Source of the DNA: a bacterium
Lineage (GTDB): Bacteria; Bacillota; Bacilli; Lactobacillales; Streptococcaceae
Assembly (NCBI GenBank): GCA_905221385.1
Contig: CAJNCV010000007.1
Location: 1-64,000 of the forward strand
Reading direction: 5' to 3'
DNA length: 64,000 nt
The position numbers were made by a program, and so were the translations under genes. Shown here piece after piece: positions 25,187 through 34,721 of this stretch. The notes beneath the pieces were generated by a model. The model was not told where the DNA came from. It made no database searches and saw only the letters and a program-made list of their open reading frames with translations. How positions within the stretch are numbered: the first letter of the stretch is position 1; each line of letters starts with the position of its first letter.

Positions 25187-26509
25187 ATGAACGAAATTCA
25201 AAATAATCAGTGGATTACCCACTACCGGACGGACCAACCACATTTTGGTTTGGAACGAATGGTGGAACTCCTAGCTCTGCGAGGCAATCCCCATCTCAAA
25301 CTCAAGGTCATCCATATCGGAGGGACCAATGGCAAGGGTTCGACCATTGCTTTTTTGACAAAGATGCTGGAAAAGCTAGGGCTGAGAGTTGGGGTGTTCA
25401 GCTCGCCCTATCTCATTCATTATACGGATCAGATTAGCATTAATGGGGAATCCATTCCCGAGGCTAGGCTAGAAGCCCTCATGGCAGACTATGAGTCTTT
25501 GCTTGAGGGGGAATTTGCTGACAATTTGCAGGGAACAACCGAGTTTGAGATTATCACAGCTCTAGCTTATGATTACTTTGCCTCAGAGCAAGTAGATGTG
25601 GCCATCATGGAAGTCGGTATGGGTGGTCTTTTGGATAGTACTAATGTTTGCCAGCCCATTTTGACAGGAATTACAACCATTGGATTGGATCATGTGGCTC
25701 TACTTGGTGACACCTTGGAAGCCATAGCAGAGCAGAAGGCTGGTATTATCAAACAAGATATTCCCTTAGTGACAGGTCGCATTACTCCAGAAGCCCTGGC
25801 TGTTATTGACCGCATTGCGGAAGGGAAAGATGCATCGAGAATACGATATGATAGAGATTATCAAGTCAGTCATCAAAAGAGTGTGGTAGCGGGTGAAATC
25901 TTTGATTATACCAGTTCTGTCAGACAAGGTCGCTTTCAAACAGGTCTGCTTGGTTTGCACCAGATAGAAAATGCGGGGATGGCCATAGCTTTACTTGATA
26001 CTTTTTGTCAAGAAGATGGGCGGGAGTTGGCAAGTAATGACTTGGTTGCTCAAGCTTTGAAAGAGACCAGATGGCCAGGGCGTTTGGAGGTCGTGTCTAG
26101 CGACCCCTTGATGATTTTGGATGGGGCCCACAATCCCCATGCTATCAAGGCTTTACTAGCAACCTTACAAGAACGCTTTGCGGATTATCATAAGGAAATC
26201 CTCTTTACCTGCATCAAAACCAAGGCTTTGGAGGATATGCTGGATTTGCTAGAAACGGTGCCAGATAGTCAATTGACTTTAACCCATTTTGACGATAGTC
26301 GGGCGACGGATGAAAGCGCGCTGAAAGAGACAGTCAAGTCTAGAAATCTCAATTACCAAAGTTGGCAGGATTTTCTAGAGCAGAAATTGACAGATAAAAA
26401 AGAAGAGAAACAAACAGTTAGGATTGTCACAGGTTCCTTGTATTTCTTGAGCCAAGTGAGAGCCTATCTGATGGAGAGGAAGAATGAGAATGGATACACA
26501 AAAGATTGA
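25187..26509 (+). CDS. folC: Dihydrofolate synthase / folylpolyglutamate synthase (SulB)
   Basis: A 440-residue Mur-ligase-like enzyme that adds glutamate to dihydropteroate and then to folates. The P-loop is [16 protein letters not shown], followed by [62 protein letters not shown] and [10 protein letters not shown]. It starts 1 nt after folP and overlaps folE by 20 nt, so the operon is translationally tight. Length is normal. Confidence 0.95.
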   Translation: MNEIQNNQWITHYRTDQPHFGLERMVELLALRGNPHLKLKVIHIGGTNGKGSTIAFLTKMLEKLGLRVGVFSSPYLIHYTDQISINGESIPEARLEALMADYESLLEGEFADNLQGTTEFEIITALAYDYFASEQVDVAIMEVGMGGLLDSTNVCQPILTGITTIGLDHVALLGDTLEAIAEQKAGIIKQDIPLVTGRITPEALAVIDRIAEGKDASRIRYDRDYQVSHQKSVVAGEIFDYTSSVRQGRFQTGLLGLHQIENAGMAIALLDTFCQEDGRELASNDLVAQALKETRWPGRLEVVSSDPLMILDGAHNPHAIKALLATLQERFADYHKEILFTCIKTKALEDMLDLLETVPDSQLTLTHFDDSRATDESALKETVKSRNLNYQSWQDFLEQKLTDKKEEKQTVRIVTGSLYFLSQVRAYLMERKNENGYTKD

Positions 26510-27044
26510 AACGGCTGTAAAAATGATTATCGAGGCCGTTGGTGAGGATGCTAACCGAGAGGGATTGCAGGAAACTCCTGCTCGTGTAGCCCGTATGTAC
26601 CAAGAGATTTTTTCAGGTCTTGGGCAAACTGCTGAGGAACACTTGTCAAAATCCTTTGAGATTATTGATGATAATATGGTTGTGGAAAAGGATATTTTTT
26701 TCCACACTATGTGTGAGCACCACTTCTTGCCCTTTTATGGGAGGGCGCACATTGCCTATATTCCAGATGGTCGGGTGGCAGGCCTGTCTAAGCTAGCCCG
26801 TACGGTTGAAGTTTATTCTAAAAAACCACAGATTCAAGAACGGTTGAATATCGAGGTGGCCGATGCCTTGATGGAGTATTTGGGTGCTAAGGGAGCCTTT
26901 GTTGTCATTGAGGCCGAACATATGTGTATGAGCATGCGTGGTGTCAGAAAGCCAGGCACTGCGACTTTGACCACTGTAGCGCGAGGCGTTTTTGAGACGG
27001 ATAAGGATCTCCGAGATCAGGCTTATCGTCTAATGGGACTATAA
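26490..27044 (+). CDS. folE: GTP cyclohydrolase I (SulC)
   Basis: A 184-residue zinc enzyme that converts GTP to dihydroneopterin triphosphate, the first step of folate synthesis. Zinc ligands are Cys and His in [19 protein letters not shown] and Cys in [16 protein letters not shown]. Two starts are possible. ATG 26484 abuts the GAGGAAG site, so ATG 26490 with eight-base spacing is taken, giving the usual 184 residues. It overlaps the end of folC. A small hairpin follows before sulD. Confidence 0.95.
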   Translation: MDTQKIETAVKMIIEAVGEDANREGLQETPARVARMYQEIFSGLGQTAEEHLSKSFEIIDDNMVVEKDIFFHTMCEHHFLPFYGRAHIAYIPDGRVAGLSKLARTVEVYSKKPQIQERLNIEVADALMEYLGAKGAFVVIEAEHMCMSMRGVRKPGTATLTTVARGVFETDKDLRDQAYRLMGL

Positions 27045-27048
27045 AAAG

Positions 27049-27070
27049 AATCCGCTTTAAGCGGATTTTT
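27049..27070 (+). terminator. Small hairpin between folE and sulD
   Basis: AATCCGC/GCGGATT with a TTTAA loop, then TTT. It is short and lies inside the operon, so it is probably a partial terminator or processing site that lowers sulD expression. Confidence 0.6.
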
Positions 27071-27086
27071 CTAGAAAGGACTAGTT

Positions 27087-27899
27087 ATGGATCAACTGCA
27101 GATTAAAGATTTGGAAATTTTTGCCTATCATGGTCTCTTTCCTAGTGAGAAAGAATTGGGGCAAAAGTTTGTTATTTCCGCAAGCTTATCCTATGATATG
27201 ACCAAGGCAGCGACAGACTTGGATTTAACAGCTTCTGTCCACTACGGAGAACTTTGTCAGCAGTGGACGACTTGGTTTCAGGAAACCACTGAGGATTTGA
27301 TTGAAACGGTAGCCTACAAACTAGTTGAACGCACCTTTGAGACTTATCCTCTTGTCCAAGAAATTGAGTTGGAACTCAAAAAACCTTGGGCTCCAGTGCA
27401 TTTACCGTTGGATACCTGCTCGGTGACCATTCACCGTCGTAAGCAGCGGGCCTTTATCGCCCTAGGAAGCAATATGGGGGATAAGCAAGCAAACTTGGAA
27501 CAAGCTATTGACAAACTGCGAGTTCGTGGTATCCATATTCTCAAAGAGTCCAGTGTCTTGACGACGGAGCCTTGGGGCGGTGTGGAGCAAGATAGTTTTG
27601 CCAATCAAGTGATTGAAGTAGAAACCTGGCTCCCAGCACCAGTCTTGTTAGAAACATTATTAGCCATTGAGTCAGAAATGGGACGGGTTCGAGAGGTTCA
27701 TTGGGGGCCTCGTTTGATTGATTTGGATTTGCTTTTTGTGGAGGACCGGGTCATTTATACAGACAACCTCATCTTGCCTCATCCTTATATAGCAGAACGC
27801 CTCTTTGTTCTTGAGTCGTTAGTGGAAATAGCTCCCCATTTTATTCATCCAGTACTCAAACAACCGATACGCTACTTGTATCAAGAATTGAACAAATAG
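27087..27899 (+). CDS. sulD: Bifunctional dihydroneopterin aldolase / HPPK (SulD)
   Basis: A 270-residue fusion of two folate enzymes. The N-terminal FolB domain (1-118; [39 protein letters not shown]) cleaves dihydroneopterin. The C-terminal FolK domain (about 122-270; [40 protein letters not shown]) pyrophosphorylates hydroxymethylpterin. This fusion is typical of pneumococcus and relatives. It completes the set folP, folC, folE, folBK. A bidirectional terminator follows. Confidence 0.96.
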   Translation: MDQLQIKDLEIFAYHGLFPSEKELGQKFVISASLSYDMTKAATDLDLTASVHYGELCQQWTTWFQETTEDLIETVAYKLVERTFETYPLVQEIELELKKPWAPVHLPLDTCSVTIHRRKQRAFIALGSNMGDKQANLEQAIDKLRVRGIHILKESSVLTTEPWGGVEQDSFANQVIEVETWLPAPVLLETLLAIESEMGRVREVHWGPRLIDLDLLFVEDRVIYTDNLILPHPYIAERLFVLESLVEIAPHFIHPVLKQPIRYLYQELNK

Positions 27900-27900
27900 A

Positions 27901-27947
27901 AAAAACTCTAGTTACTCAGCAGTTTATGCCGAGAAGCTAGAGTTTTT
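27901..27947. terminator. Bidirectional terminator between sulD and the DUF960 gene
   Basis: AAAAACTCTAG pairs perfectly with CTAGAGTTTTT; an inner CTC/GAG stem lies in the loop. It serves the convergent genes on both strands. Confidence 0.88.
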
Positions 27948-28263
27948 AAAATAGGTCATTTTCTTCTGGAAGGAGGATGGTTTCTCTACCGTCCATGTCT
28001 AAAACAAGAACCCTAGGAGGGTAAAGCGGATCGAAAGGATGATTGAAATCAAAGTCGATACTAGTTGGCAGGTGCTGGCTAGAGAAATGGAAGGTGATGG
28101 TCCCCTTGTTGTTGAGCAGTTGAAACTCAAGTTCTTCTTCTAATTCAAAGGCATTTTTCAGGAAATGATCGATAATATACCATAAAGAGTCAATGACATC
28201 GTCAGGCAGGCTGGTCACGATACCAAAACTAGCAGAACGCCTCTGAGTATTTGTAAAAGCCAT
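27946..28263 (-). CDS. DUF960 family protein
   Basis: A 105-residue soluble protein. The sequence MAFTNTQRRSASFGIVTSLPDDVIDSLWYII at the start and LPTSIDFDFNHPFDPLYPPRVLVLDMDG near the end are the conserved blocks of DUF960, a Firmicutes family of unknown function. GGGAGGGG precedes the ATG on the minus strand. It is a single gene, convergent with sulD and divergent from ccpA. Confidence 0.85.
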   Translation of the reverse strand: MAFTNTQRRSASFGIVTSLPDDVIDSLWYIIDHFLKNAFELEEELEFQLLNNKGTITFHFSSQHLPTSIDFDFNHPFDPLYPPRVLVLDMDGRETILLPEENDLF

Positions 28264-28391
28264 AATTATCCCCTCCCTCTTTTATTTTTCCTTATCATAC
28301 AGCAAAATATCTCAAAAATCAAGAAAACGTACTCACTTTTTCAAAATGGGAATAGGTTGTGAAATTTTTTCAGAGTTTCTCTAAAAAATAC

Positions 28392-28420
28392 TTGAAAGTG
28401 TTTACAATAAGTGATAAAAT
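28392..28420 (+). promoter_or_regulatory. ccpA promoter with embedded cre site
   Basis: TTGAAA (28392-28397), a 17-bp spacer and TAAAAT (28415-28420) with TG at 28412-28413. TGAAAGTGTTTACA (28393-28406) matches the cre consensus in 13 of 14 positions and covers the -35, so CcpA should repress its own gene. Confidence 0.7.
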
Positions 28421-28471
28421 GGAGTAAGCAGATGCATGAAAGCGAAATTTTCAATATAGAAAGGAAACGAA

Positions 28472-29485
28472 ATGAACACAGATGATACAGTAACGATTTA
28501 TGACGTTGCCCGTGAAGCTGGGGTTTCAATGGCAACTGTTAGCCGTGTAGTGAATGGCAATAAGAACGTTAAAGAGAACACTCGTAAAAAAGTTCTAGAG
28601 GTGATTGATCGTCTTGACTACCGTCCAAATGCGGTAGCGCGTGGTTTGGCCAGCAAGAAAACCACTACAGTTGGTGTTGTGATTCCCAACATTACCAATG
28701 GGTACTTCTCAACACTTGCCAAAGGAATCGATGATATTGCTGAAATGTACAAGTATAATATCGTCCTTGCGAATAGCGATGAAGATGATGAAAAGGAAGT
28801 TTCAGTGGTTAACACCCTCTTTTCAAAACAAGTAGATGGGATCATTTTTATGGGCTATCACTTGACTGAAAAGATTCGTTCAGAATTTTCTCGATCTCGG
28901 ACACCGGTTGTTCTTGCCGGTACTGTGGATATCGAACATCAGCTGCCAAGTGTCAATATTGACTACAAACAAGCAACGATTGATGCCGTCACCTATTTGC
29001 TTCAGGAAAATGAAAAGATTGCCTTTGTCAGTGGGCCACTTGTTGACGATATCAACGGTAAAATTCGATTGATTGGTTACAAGGAAGCTTTGAAAAAAGC
29101 TGGACATTCTTATAGCGAGGGCTTGGTCTTTGAATCAAAATATAGCTATGATGATGGTTATGCATTGGCAGAGCGCTTGGTTTCTTCACAAGCTACAGCT
29201 GCAGTTGTGACAGGTGATGAATTGGCTGCGGGTGTGTTGAATGGTTTGGCGGATCACGGCGTATCTGTGCCAGAAGAGTTTGAAATCATCACGACAGATG
29301 ACTCTCAGATTGCACGATTCACTCGTCCAAATCTGACAACGATTGCCCAACCTCTTTATGACCTAGGCGCTATCAGTATGCGTATGCTGACTAAGATTAT
29401 GCATAAAGAAGAGTTGGAAGAACGTGAAGTTCTCTTACCTCATGGTTTGACAGAACGTCGTTCAACACGAAAACGTAAAAAGTAA
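28472..29485 (+). CDS. ccpA: Catabolite control protein A
   Basis: A 337-residue LacI/GalR-family regulator that, with HPr-Ser46-P, binds cre sites for carbon catabolite control. The N-terminal helix-turn-helix and hinge are TVTIYDVAREAGVSMATVSRVVNGNKNVKENTRKKV and LDYRPNAVARGLASKKT, followed by the periplasmic-binding-like effector domain (VGVVIPNITNGYFSTLAKGID, TTDDSQIARFTRPNLTTIAQPLYDLG). GAAAGGAAACGA precedes the ATG. A cre sits in its own promoter. Candidate targets in this window are manL and pflA. Confidence 0.97.
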   Translation: MNTDDTVTIYDVAREAGVSMATVSRVVNGNKNVKENTRKKVLEVIDRLDYRPNAVARGLASKKTTTVGVVIPNITNGYFSTLAKGIDDIAEMYKYNIVLANSDEDDEKEVSVVNTLFSKQVDGIIFMGYHLTEKIRSEFSRSRTPVVLAGTVDIEHQLPSVNIDYKQATIDAVTYLLQENEKIAFVSGPLVDDINGKIRLIGYKEALKKAGHSYSEGLVFESKYSYDDGYALAERLVSSQATAAVVTGDELAAGVLNGLADHGVSVPEEFEIITTDDSQIARFTRPNLTTIAQPLYDLGAISMRMLTKIMHKEELEEREVLLPHGLTERRSTRKRKK

Positions 29486-29516
29486 AAATAGGAAATCGTG
29501 GAGATTTCCTATTTTT
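29484..29516. terminator. Bidirectional terminator between ccpA and ansA
   Basis: AAAAATAGGAAATC and GATTTCCTATTTTT pair perfectly (14 bp) around GTGGA. It serves both convergent genes. Confidence 0.92.
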
Positions 29517-29534
29517 GCGTTCTAGAGAAGAGGA

Positions 29535-30497
29535 TTAGCCTTCCATATAGTCTTTTAAGGCTTGTCCTTTTAGTCCAGTATTAAGGGCAATTAATAATTT
29601 GAGGCGCGCTTTTTGAGCGTTGAGTTCTTTGACAAAGAAAACACCAGCTCGTTGCAACTGCACTCCTCCACCTTGGTAGGCGTAGACAGGTTCAGCAATA
29701 CCATTAAAACAACGTGAGACCAGGGCAACTGGAATTCCTTTTTGGAGGAGGTTTTCCAACTTTTGAGCTGTTTCTTTGGGAACATTACCTGCTCCAAAAG
29801 CCTGAATGACTAAGCCATCCAGCTGTTCCAAGTCTAGCATATCGATCAGCTCGTCTGTCATACCGGCATAGGCTGAGATGATGGGAACCAGACCTTGAAT
29901 ATGCTCGAGATCAAACCGGACACGAGGTTCAGCCGTTTTAAAGTAGAGGATTTCTTGCTTCATGATGAGGCCAAGTGGTCCATGTGTTGGGGTTTGAAAG
30001 GTACCGACATTGGTCGTATGAGTTTTGGTAACATACTTTGCTGCGTGGATCTCATCGTTCATGACGACCAAAACGCCCTTGTCGGCTGCTTTATCATCGC
30101 TGGCAACTCGTAAAGCGCTTAGATAGTTATAAACACCGTCACTACCAAGTTCATTTGAACTACGCATGGCCCCTGTTAGAACGATGGGGATGGGTGGGAT
30201 TTTCATGGTATCAAGGAAGTAAGCTGTTTCTTCTAAGGTATCTGTACCATGTGTGATGACAACTCCATCGTAGTTATCAGCTTCCTCTTTGATTTTATGA
30301 TAGAGCGCAAGCATATGCTTGGGTTTGATATGGGGACTTGGCAGGTTAAAAAAGTCTAGGGCATGAACCTCAATCCCTTCAAGTGGATTGGTTACATGGT
30401 TCATAGGATTGTCCTGGCTGGTCACAACTGCGCCAGAGGCGTCTGCTTGCATGGAAATAGTCCCACCTGTATGTAAAACAAGGATTTTCTTAGGCAT
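29535..30497 (-). CDS. ansA: L-asparaginase (type I)
   Basis: A 320-residue cytoplasmic asparaginase that hydrolyses Asn to Asp and ammonia. Catalytic threonines lie in HTGGTISM (Thr near residue 12) and VVITHGTDTLEETAYFL. GAMRSSNELGSDG and VIQAFGAGNVP are further family marks. There is no signal peptide, so this is the cytoplasmic type. It is divergent from the HAD gene at 30563 and convergent with ccpA. asnA at 50838 carries out the opposite conversion. Confidence 0.94.
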   Translation of the reverse strand: MPKKILVLHTGGTISMQADASGAVVTSQDNPMNHVTNPLEGIEVHALDFFNLPSPHIKPKHMLALYHKIKEEADNYDGVVITHGTDTLEETAYFLDTMKIPPIPIVLTGAMRSSNELGSDGVYNYLSALRVASDDKAADKGVLVVMNDEIHAAKYVTKTHTTNVGTFQTPTHGPLGLIMKQEILYFKTAEPRVRFDLEHIQGLVPIISAYAGMTDELIDMLDLEQLDGLVIQAFGAGNVPKETAQKLENLLQKGIPVALVSRCFNGIAEPVYAYQGGGVQLQRAGVFFVKELNAQKARLKLLIALNTGLKGQALKDYMEG

Positions 30498-30562
30498 GAT
30501 TTACTCACTCTCTCTGAAATGTGGTATAATCATTGTAACACAAAAGGGGAGAATGAGATAGG

Positions 30563-31948
30563 ATGGAAGTCAAAGCTGTTTTTTTTGATATCGATGGAAC
30601 GCTAGTCAACGATCGTAAGAGTGTTTTGAAATCCACTAAGGATGCGATTAAGATTGTCAAAGAGCAAGGGGTGCTTGTTGGAGTGGCGACAGGACGAGGG
30701 CCGTTTTTTGTCAAGGAATTGATGGAAGATTTGGATCTAGATTTTGCAATAACTTATAACGGACAATATATCTTTAATAAAGAAAAAGTCTTATTTGCTA
30801 GCCCGATTGCTAAGTCAAGCCTGCGTCAATTGATTGCTTATGCTAAAAAGGAGCGTAAAGAAATCGCTCTTGGAACCGAGCATGCCGTTGTTGGTTCGAA
30901 AATTATGTCATTTGGTCTCGGATCCTTTTCTCAACTGGTTAGTCGTTTTATCCCGACTGTTCTGACAAGAACCGTTAGCCGATCCTTTAATCGGATGGTC
31001 AGTAAGGCAGTTCCTCAAAAGGAAAACGACTTGCTTAACTTGATTAATCAACCCATTTATCAAGTTTTGATGTTAATGACGCCTGAGGAATCTGAGAAGG
31101 CTGCAAGTGATTTTGAAGATTTAAAATTGACTCGAAGCAATCCTTTTGCAGCAGATATCATAAACCAAGGAAATTCCAAATTAGAGGGCATTCGCCGAGT
31201 CGGGAAAGAATATGGCTTTGATCTCAATCAAGTCATGGCCTTTGGTGACTCAGACAACGACCTGGAAATGTTGGCAGGTGTTGGTATGTCGGTCGCTATG
31301 GGAAATGGCAGTAGCAGTGTTAAAGAAGTTGCTAAGCATATTACGGCAAGTAACCAACAAGATGGCATTCACAAGGCGCTCGAGCACTTTGGTGTTTTGG
31401 CTTCAGAAAAAGTGTTTGTCAGTCGGGACTACCACTTTAATAAGGTCAAGACCTTCCACCACATGATGGATGAACGAACTCAAGAAGAGCCACAGGCATG
31501 GGATGCTGAAGGTGCAACCCACCGAGCAGACTTTAAAATTGAAGAATTAGTAGAGTTTGTTCGTGCAGCAAGTTCTTCAGAGGAAGAATTCCAAAACTCC
31601 CTTGCAAGCATGCATGAGGCGATTGATAAGGCGGCAGAGAAAGTGGCGAAAAAGACACCTGCTAAGCAAAACTTGGTCGGTCAAGTGGATGCTTTGATCG
31701 ATACACTGTATTTTACATACGGTAGTTTTGTTTTGATGGGGGTGGACCCTGAACGTATCTTTGATATTGTTCATGAAGCGAATATGGGGAAGGTTTTTCC
31801 TGATGGAAAAGCACATTTTGACCCTGTTACGCACAAAATCTTAAAGCCAGATGACTGGGAAGAAAAATATGCTCCAGAAGCTGCGATTGAAAAAGAAATT
31901 CAGCGTCAAATCAAGGCTTATGAGCGACATAAAGAGAGAAATAAGTAA
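30563..31948 (+). CDS. HAD-IIB phosphatase fused to a PRA-PH/MazG-like domain
   Basis: A 461-residue two-domain protein. Residues 1-275 are a Cof-type HAD hydrolase (VFFDIDGTLVNDR, GVATGRGP, KLEGIRRVGKEYG, MAFGDSDNDLEML). Residues about 285-461 are a helical domain with EELVEFVRAASSSEEEF, QVDALIDTLYFTYGSFVLMGVDPERIFDIVHEANMGKV and KILKPDDW. These acidic helices resemble the phosphoribosyl-ATP pyrophosphohydrolase/MazG fold that cleaves nucleoside triphosphates. The fusion suggests clean-up of nucleotides in two steps, which is inference. TGGTATAAT at 30522-30530 is its promoter. Confidence 0.85.
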   Translation: MEVKAVFFDIDGTLVNDRKSVLKSTKDAIKIVKEQGVLVGVATGRGPFFVKELMEDLDLDFAITYNGQYIFNKEKVLFASPIAKSSLRQLIAYAKKERKEIALGTEHAVVGSKIMSFGLGSFSQLVSRFIPTVLTRTVSRSFNRMVSKAVPQKENDLLNLINQPIYQVLMLMTPEESEKAASDFEDLKLTRSNPFAADIINQGNSKLEGIRRVGKEYGFDLNQVMAFGDSDNDLEMLAGVGMSVAMGNGSSSVKEVAKHITASNQQDGIHKALEHFGVLASEKVFVSRDYHFNKVKTFHHMMDERTQEEPQAWDAEGATHRADFKIEELVEFVRAASSSEEEFQNSLASMHEAIDKAAEKVAKKTPAKQNLVGQVDALIDTLYFTYGSFVLMGVDPERIFDIVHEANMGKVFPDGKAHFDPVTHKILKPDDWEEKYAPEAAIEKEIQRQIKAYERHKERNK

Positions 31949-31951
31949 GAA

Positions 31952-31976
31952 AAAAGGAGCCTAGCAGGCTCCTTTT
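31952..31976. terminator. Bidirectional terminator between the HAD fusion gene and uspA
   Basis: AAAAGGAGCCT and AGGCTCCTTTT form a perfect 11-bp stem with a 3-nt loop. Confidence 0.9.
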
Positions 31977-31982
31977 ATGTTC

Positions 31983-32435
31983 CTATAATGTTTTTTCTTG
32001 TTCTCTCACGACCAGCAAATCAACTTTTGCATGGCGGAGGATGTATTCAGATGAAGAGCCAACCAAGAGGCGTTCAAAAGCATTGAGCCCCGTTGCGCCA
32101 ACGAGAATCAAATCAACATTTTCTGCGTCTGGAATAGTACGGGCAAGGAGAGTTTTTGGATTTCCCATTTCGATGACGATGTGAATATCCGTCACGCCCG
32201 CATCTTTTGCACGTTTTTCGTACTCTTTCATCAAACTTTCAGCGTCAACTTGGAGTTCTTCGTAAACTTCAGCATCAAAGGTAGACACGCTTTGAAGAGC
32301 GCGTGTGTCAATAACATGGGCAATGGTGAGCTTGGAATCATTGCGTAGAGCAGTGTATACACCTTTAACAAAAGCCAAGTCTGCCTCTTTAGAACCATCA
32401 ATTGCAACCATAACATTTTGGTAACGTTGTGCCAT
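31983..32435 (-). CDS. Universal stress protein UspA family
   Basis: A 150-residue UspA-domain protein. The N-terminal strand and loop (NVMVAIDGSKEADLAFVKG) and the ATP-binding motif LILVGATGLNAFERLLVGSSSEYILRHAKVDLLVVR (G-x2-G-x9-G-S/T type) are intact, so it should bind ATP. CAGGAGG precedes the ATG on the minus strand. It is a single gene, with no clear partner. Confidence 0.93.
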   Translation of the reverse strand: MAQRYQNVMVAIDGSKEADLAFVKGVYTALRNDSKLTIAHVIDTRALQSVSTFDAEVYEELQVDAESLMKEYEKRAKDAGVTDIHIVIEMGNPKTLLARTIPDAENVDLILVGATGLNAFERLLVGSSSEYILRHAKVDLLVVREQEKTL

Positions 32436-32603
32436 AATGAAACCTCCTGAAATTTTCTTACTGTTATTGTAACCCTTTTCACTAAAGAAGTAAAGTAAAA
32501 ATCATATTTTAGATAAATATTATCGGAGATTCGATTTGGTGGAGATATGTTAAAATAAAAGAAAACGAGCTAGTAGGAAACACAGTGAGAGGAAGGAGAA
32601 GGT

Positions 32604-32903
32604 ATGAAAGACTCTGTTCAAGCTTCTAAAAAAATAAGTTTCCTCTATCATGGAATTATCTTTGCATCGCTTGTAGGAGAAGTAGTGATGCTTTGGTAGC
32701 TGGAAAGAGCCGTGCCTATTCTCTATCTAGGTTTTGTTGGCTTTCTTCTCTTTCACCTAGTCTACCACATCATTTTATTTGTGATTGCAAAGAGAAGTGG
32801 TCGTTTGGACTATTTGGTCACGTGGGGGCTCGCTCTCATGTTTAATCTTTTGTATGATTCCTTTTTAGCATTGGTCTTTCTAGGTTTGTCTTTTGGTATG
32901 TGA
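32604..32903 (+). pseudogene. Small membrane protein gene broken by an in-frame stop
   Basis: A 99-codon frame starts at ATG 32604 behind GGAAGGAGAAGG. It reads through two hydrophobic segments, hits TAG at 32697, and then continues in the same frame to TGA at 32901. The second half (PILYLGFVGFLLFHLVYHIILFVIAKRSGRLDYLVTWG...) has two or three more membrane helices. Both halves look like one small four-helix membrane protein. The stop follows LW, where CAG or TGG would restore it. No family recognised. Confidence 0.7.
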
Positions 32904-33047
32904 GAAAATGCTTCTGTGTTCTAGTTATTTAGAAGGTGAGAACCTAGTAGTCATGAGTTTTTTTCTTTGCTTGCTCATTTCAGGAAACTTGTCGCAATTC
33001 CTTTCTAGTGGTATAATGTTACTATCTCGATGAATTGAGGAAACAAG

Positions 33048-34262
33048 ATGAAAGAATATAACAAGTCTAGTAAGCTAGAGCATGTTGCTTATGATATCCG
33101 TGGCCCTGTTTTGGAAGAAGCCATGCGAATGCGAGCAAACGGAGAAAAGATTTTACGTCTTAATACAGGAAATCCAGCAGAATTTGGCTTTACAGCGCCA
33201 GATGAAGTCATTCATGACTTGATTATGAATGCACGTGATAGCGAGGGGTATTCTGACTCTAAAGGGATATTCTCAGCCCGTAAGGCCATCATGCAGTATT
33301 GCCAACTGAAGAACTTCCCTAATGTGGACATTGATGATATCTACCTTGGAAATGGTGTCAGTGAGCTGATTGTTATGTCCATGCAAGGGCTTTTGGATAA
33401 TGGCGATGAGGTCTTGGTACCTATGCCAGACTATCCTCTCTGGACAGCCGCGGTCAGCCTAGCTGGGGGAAATGCCGTTCACTATATCTGTGATGAAGCT
33501 GCAGAGTGGTACCCAGATATTGACGATATTAAGTCAAAAATCACTTCCAATACCAAGGCAATCGTCCTTATCAATCCAAATAACCCGACGGGAGCCCTTT
33601 ATCCTAAGGAACTCTTGCTGGAGATTATTGAGATTGCTCGTCAAAACGATTTGATTATCTTTGCGGATGAGATTTATGACCGCATGGTGATGGATGGGCA
33701 TGTGCATACGCCTGTGGCGAGCTTGGCACCAGATGTTTTCTGTGTCAGCATGAACGGTCTGTCAAAATCCCACCGTATCGCTGGTTTTCGTGTAGGATGG
33801 ATGGTCTTGTCTGGTCCTAAGCACCATGTCAAGGGTTATATCGAAGGGCTCAATATGCTGTCCAATATGCGTCTTTGCTCTAACGTTTTGGCCCAGCAAG
33901 TCGTACAAACATCACTAGGTGGGCACCAGTCAGTAGATGAATTGCTCCTTCCTGGTGGACGGATCTATGAGCAAAGAAACTTCATTTACAATGCTATCCA
34001 AGATATCTCAGGTTTGTCTGCGGTCAAGCCGAAGGCGGGTCTTTATATCTTCCCTAAAATTGACCGCAATATGTACCGCATCGATGATGATGAACAGTTC
34101 GTTCTTGATTTCTTGAAGCAGGAAAAGGTTCTCTTGGTTCATGGTCGCGGCTTTAATTGGCAAGAACCAGACCATTTCCGTATTGTTTACCTCCCTCGTG
34201 TGGACGAATTGGCGCAAATTCAAGAAAAGATGACTCGTTTCTTAAAACAGTATCGTAGATAA
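33048..34262 (+). CDS. alaT: PLP-dependent aminotransferase, AlaT type
   Basis: A 404-residue fold-type I aminotransferase, expected to make alanine from pyruvate and glutamate. Motifs: LRLNTGNPAEFGF at the start, IYLGNGVSELIVMSMQGLLDNGDEVLVPMPDYPLW, INPNNPTGALY, IIFADEIYD (Asp contacts PLP), and SMNGLSKSHRIAGFRVGW with the Schiff-base Lys. TGAGGAAACAAG precedes the ATG and TGGTATAAT lies upstream at 33010-33018. It stands alone before rpmH. Aspartate-aminotransferase activity cannot be excluded. Confidence 0.9.
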   Translation: MKEYNKSSKLEHVAYDIRGPVLEEAMRMRANGEKILRLNTGNPAEFGFTAPDEVIHDLIMNARDSEGYSDSKGIFSARKAIMQYCQLKNFPNVDIDDIYLGNGVSELIVMSMQGLLDNGDEVLVPMPDYPLWTAAVSLAGGNAVHYICDEAAEWYPDIDDIKSKITSNTKAIVLINPNNPTGALYPKELLLEIIEIARQNDLIIFADEIYDRMVMDGHVHTPVASLAPDVFCVSMNGLSKSHRIAGFRVGWMVLSGPKHHVKGYIEGLNMLSNMRLCSNVLAQQVVQTSLGGHQSVDELLLPGGRIYEQRNFIYNAIQDISGLSAVKPKAGLYIFPKIDRNMYRIDDDEQFVLDFLKQEKVLLVHGRGFNWQEPDHFRIVYLPRVDELAQIQEKMTRFLKQYRR

Positions 34263-34303
34263 GGCTTTCATAGGAATGGCTCGAAAACATTTGCTTGGAG
34301 CTA

Positions 34304-34332
34304 TTGACAAAAGTGGCAGAATCGGATAGAAT
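34304..34332 (+). promoter_or_regulatory. Promoter of rpmH
   Basis: TTGACA (34304-34309), a 17-bp spacer and TAGAAT (34327-34332): the closest match to a consensus -35 with standard spacing in this area, fitting a highly expressed ribosomal gene. Confidence 0.75.
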
Positions 34333-34406
34333 AGTAAAGTATGTTTAGTAACTGATCACTTTATAGCCGGCTAAACGAATACAAAATCTATGAGGAGGTA
34401 TTCATC

Positions 34407-34541
34407 GTGAAACGTACTTATCAACCAAGTAAACTTCGTCGTGCGCGCAAACACGGATTCCGTAACCGTATGTCAACTAAAAACGGTCGTCGCGTATTGG
34501 CAGCTCGTCGTCGTAAAGGACGCAAAGTTTTGGCTGCATAA
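34407..34541 (+). CDS. rpmH: Ribosomal protein bL34
   Basis: A 44-residue, highly basic protein of the large ribosomal subunit, starting with GTG. The sequence [17 protein letters not shown] and the end [10 protein letters not shown] are diagnostic of L34. TGAGGAGG lies nine bases before the GTG. It has its own promoter and terminator. In many bacteria rpmH sits with rnpA at the origin; here, as in pneumococcus, it stands apart. Confidence 0.98.
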
Positions 34542-34561
34542 TCCAAACAAATTCAACAAAG

Positions 34562-34597
34562 AAGTCAGTAGGAACTCGAGTCTACTGACTTTTCTTT
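34562..34597 (+). terminator. Terminator after rpmH
   Basis: AAGTCAGTAG and CTACTGACTT form a perfect stem around a 10-nt loop holding ACTCGAGT, then a T-rich tract. Confidence 0.88.
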
Positions 34598-34674
34598 TTA
34601 TCTTAAAGGGTGCATTGTCCACGAAATCGGTCATTTCAGATGAAAATCATGGGGGCTCATTTAAAAGGTCACAT

Positions 34675-34721
34675 ACAAAAAACTCAAAACCAGATATAAG
34701 TTACTGATTTTGAGTTTTTGT
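34675..34721 (-). terminator. Terminator of the APC permease gene
   Basis: AAAAACTCAAAA and TTTTGAGTTTTT pair, with an inner CAG/CTG. It directly follows the permease stop on the minus strand, and is symmetric enough to act in both directions. Confidence 0.85.

Noticed and set aside
32697..32699. TAG stop as a pyrrolysine or recoding site
   Set aside because: No Pyl genes are expected in streptococci and no recoding structure is seen; simple nonsense mutation is the plain reading.
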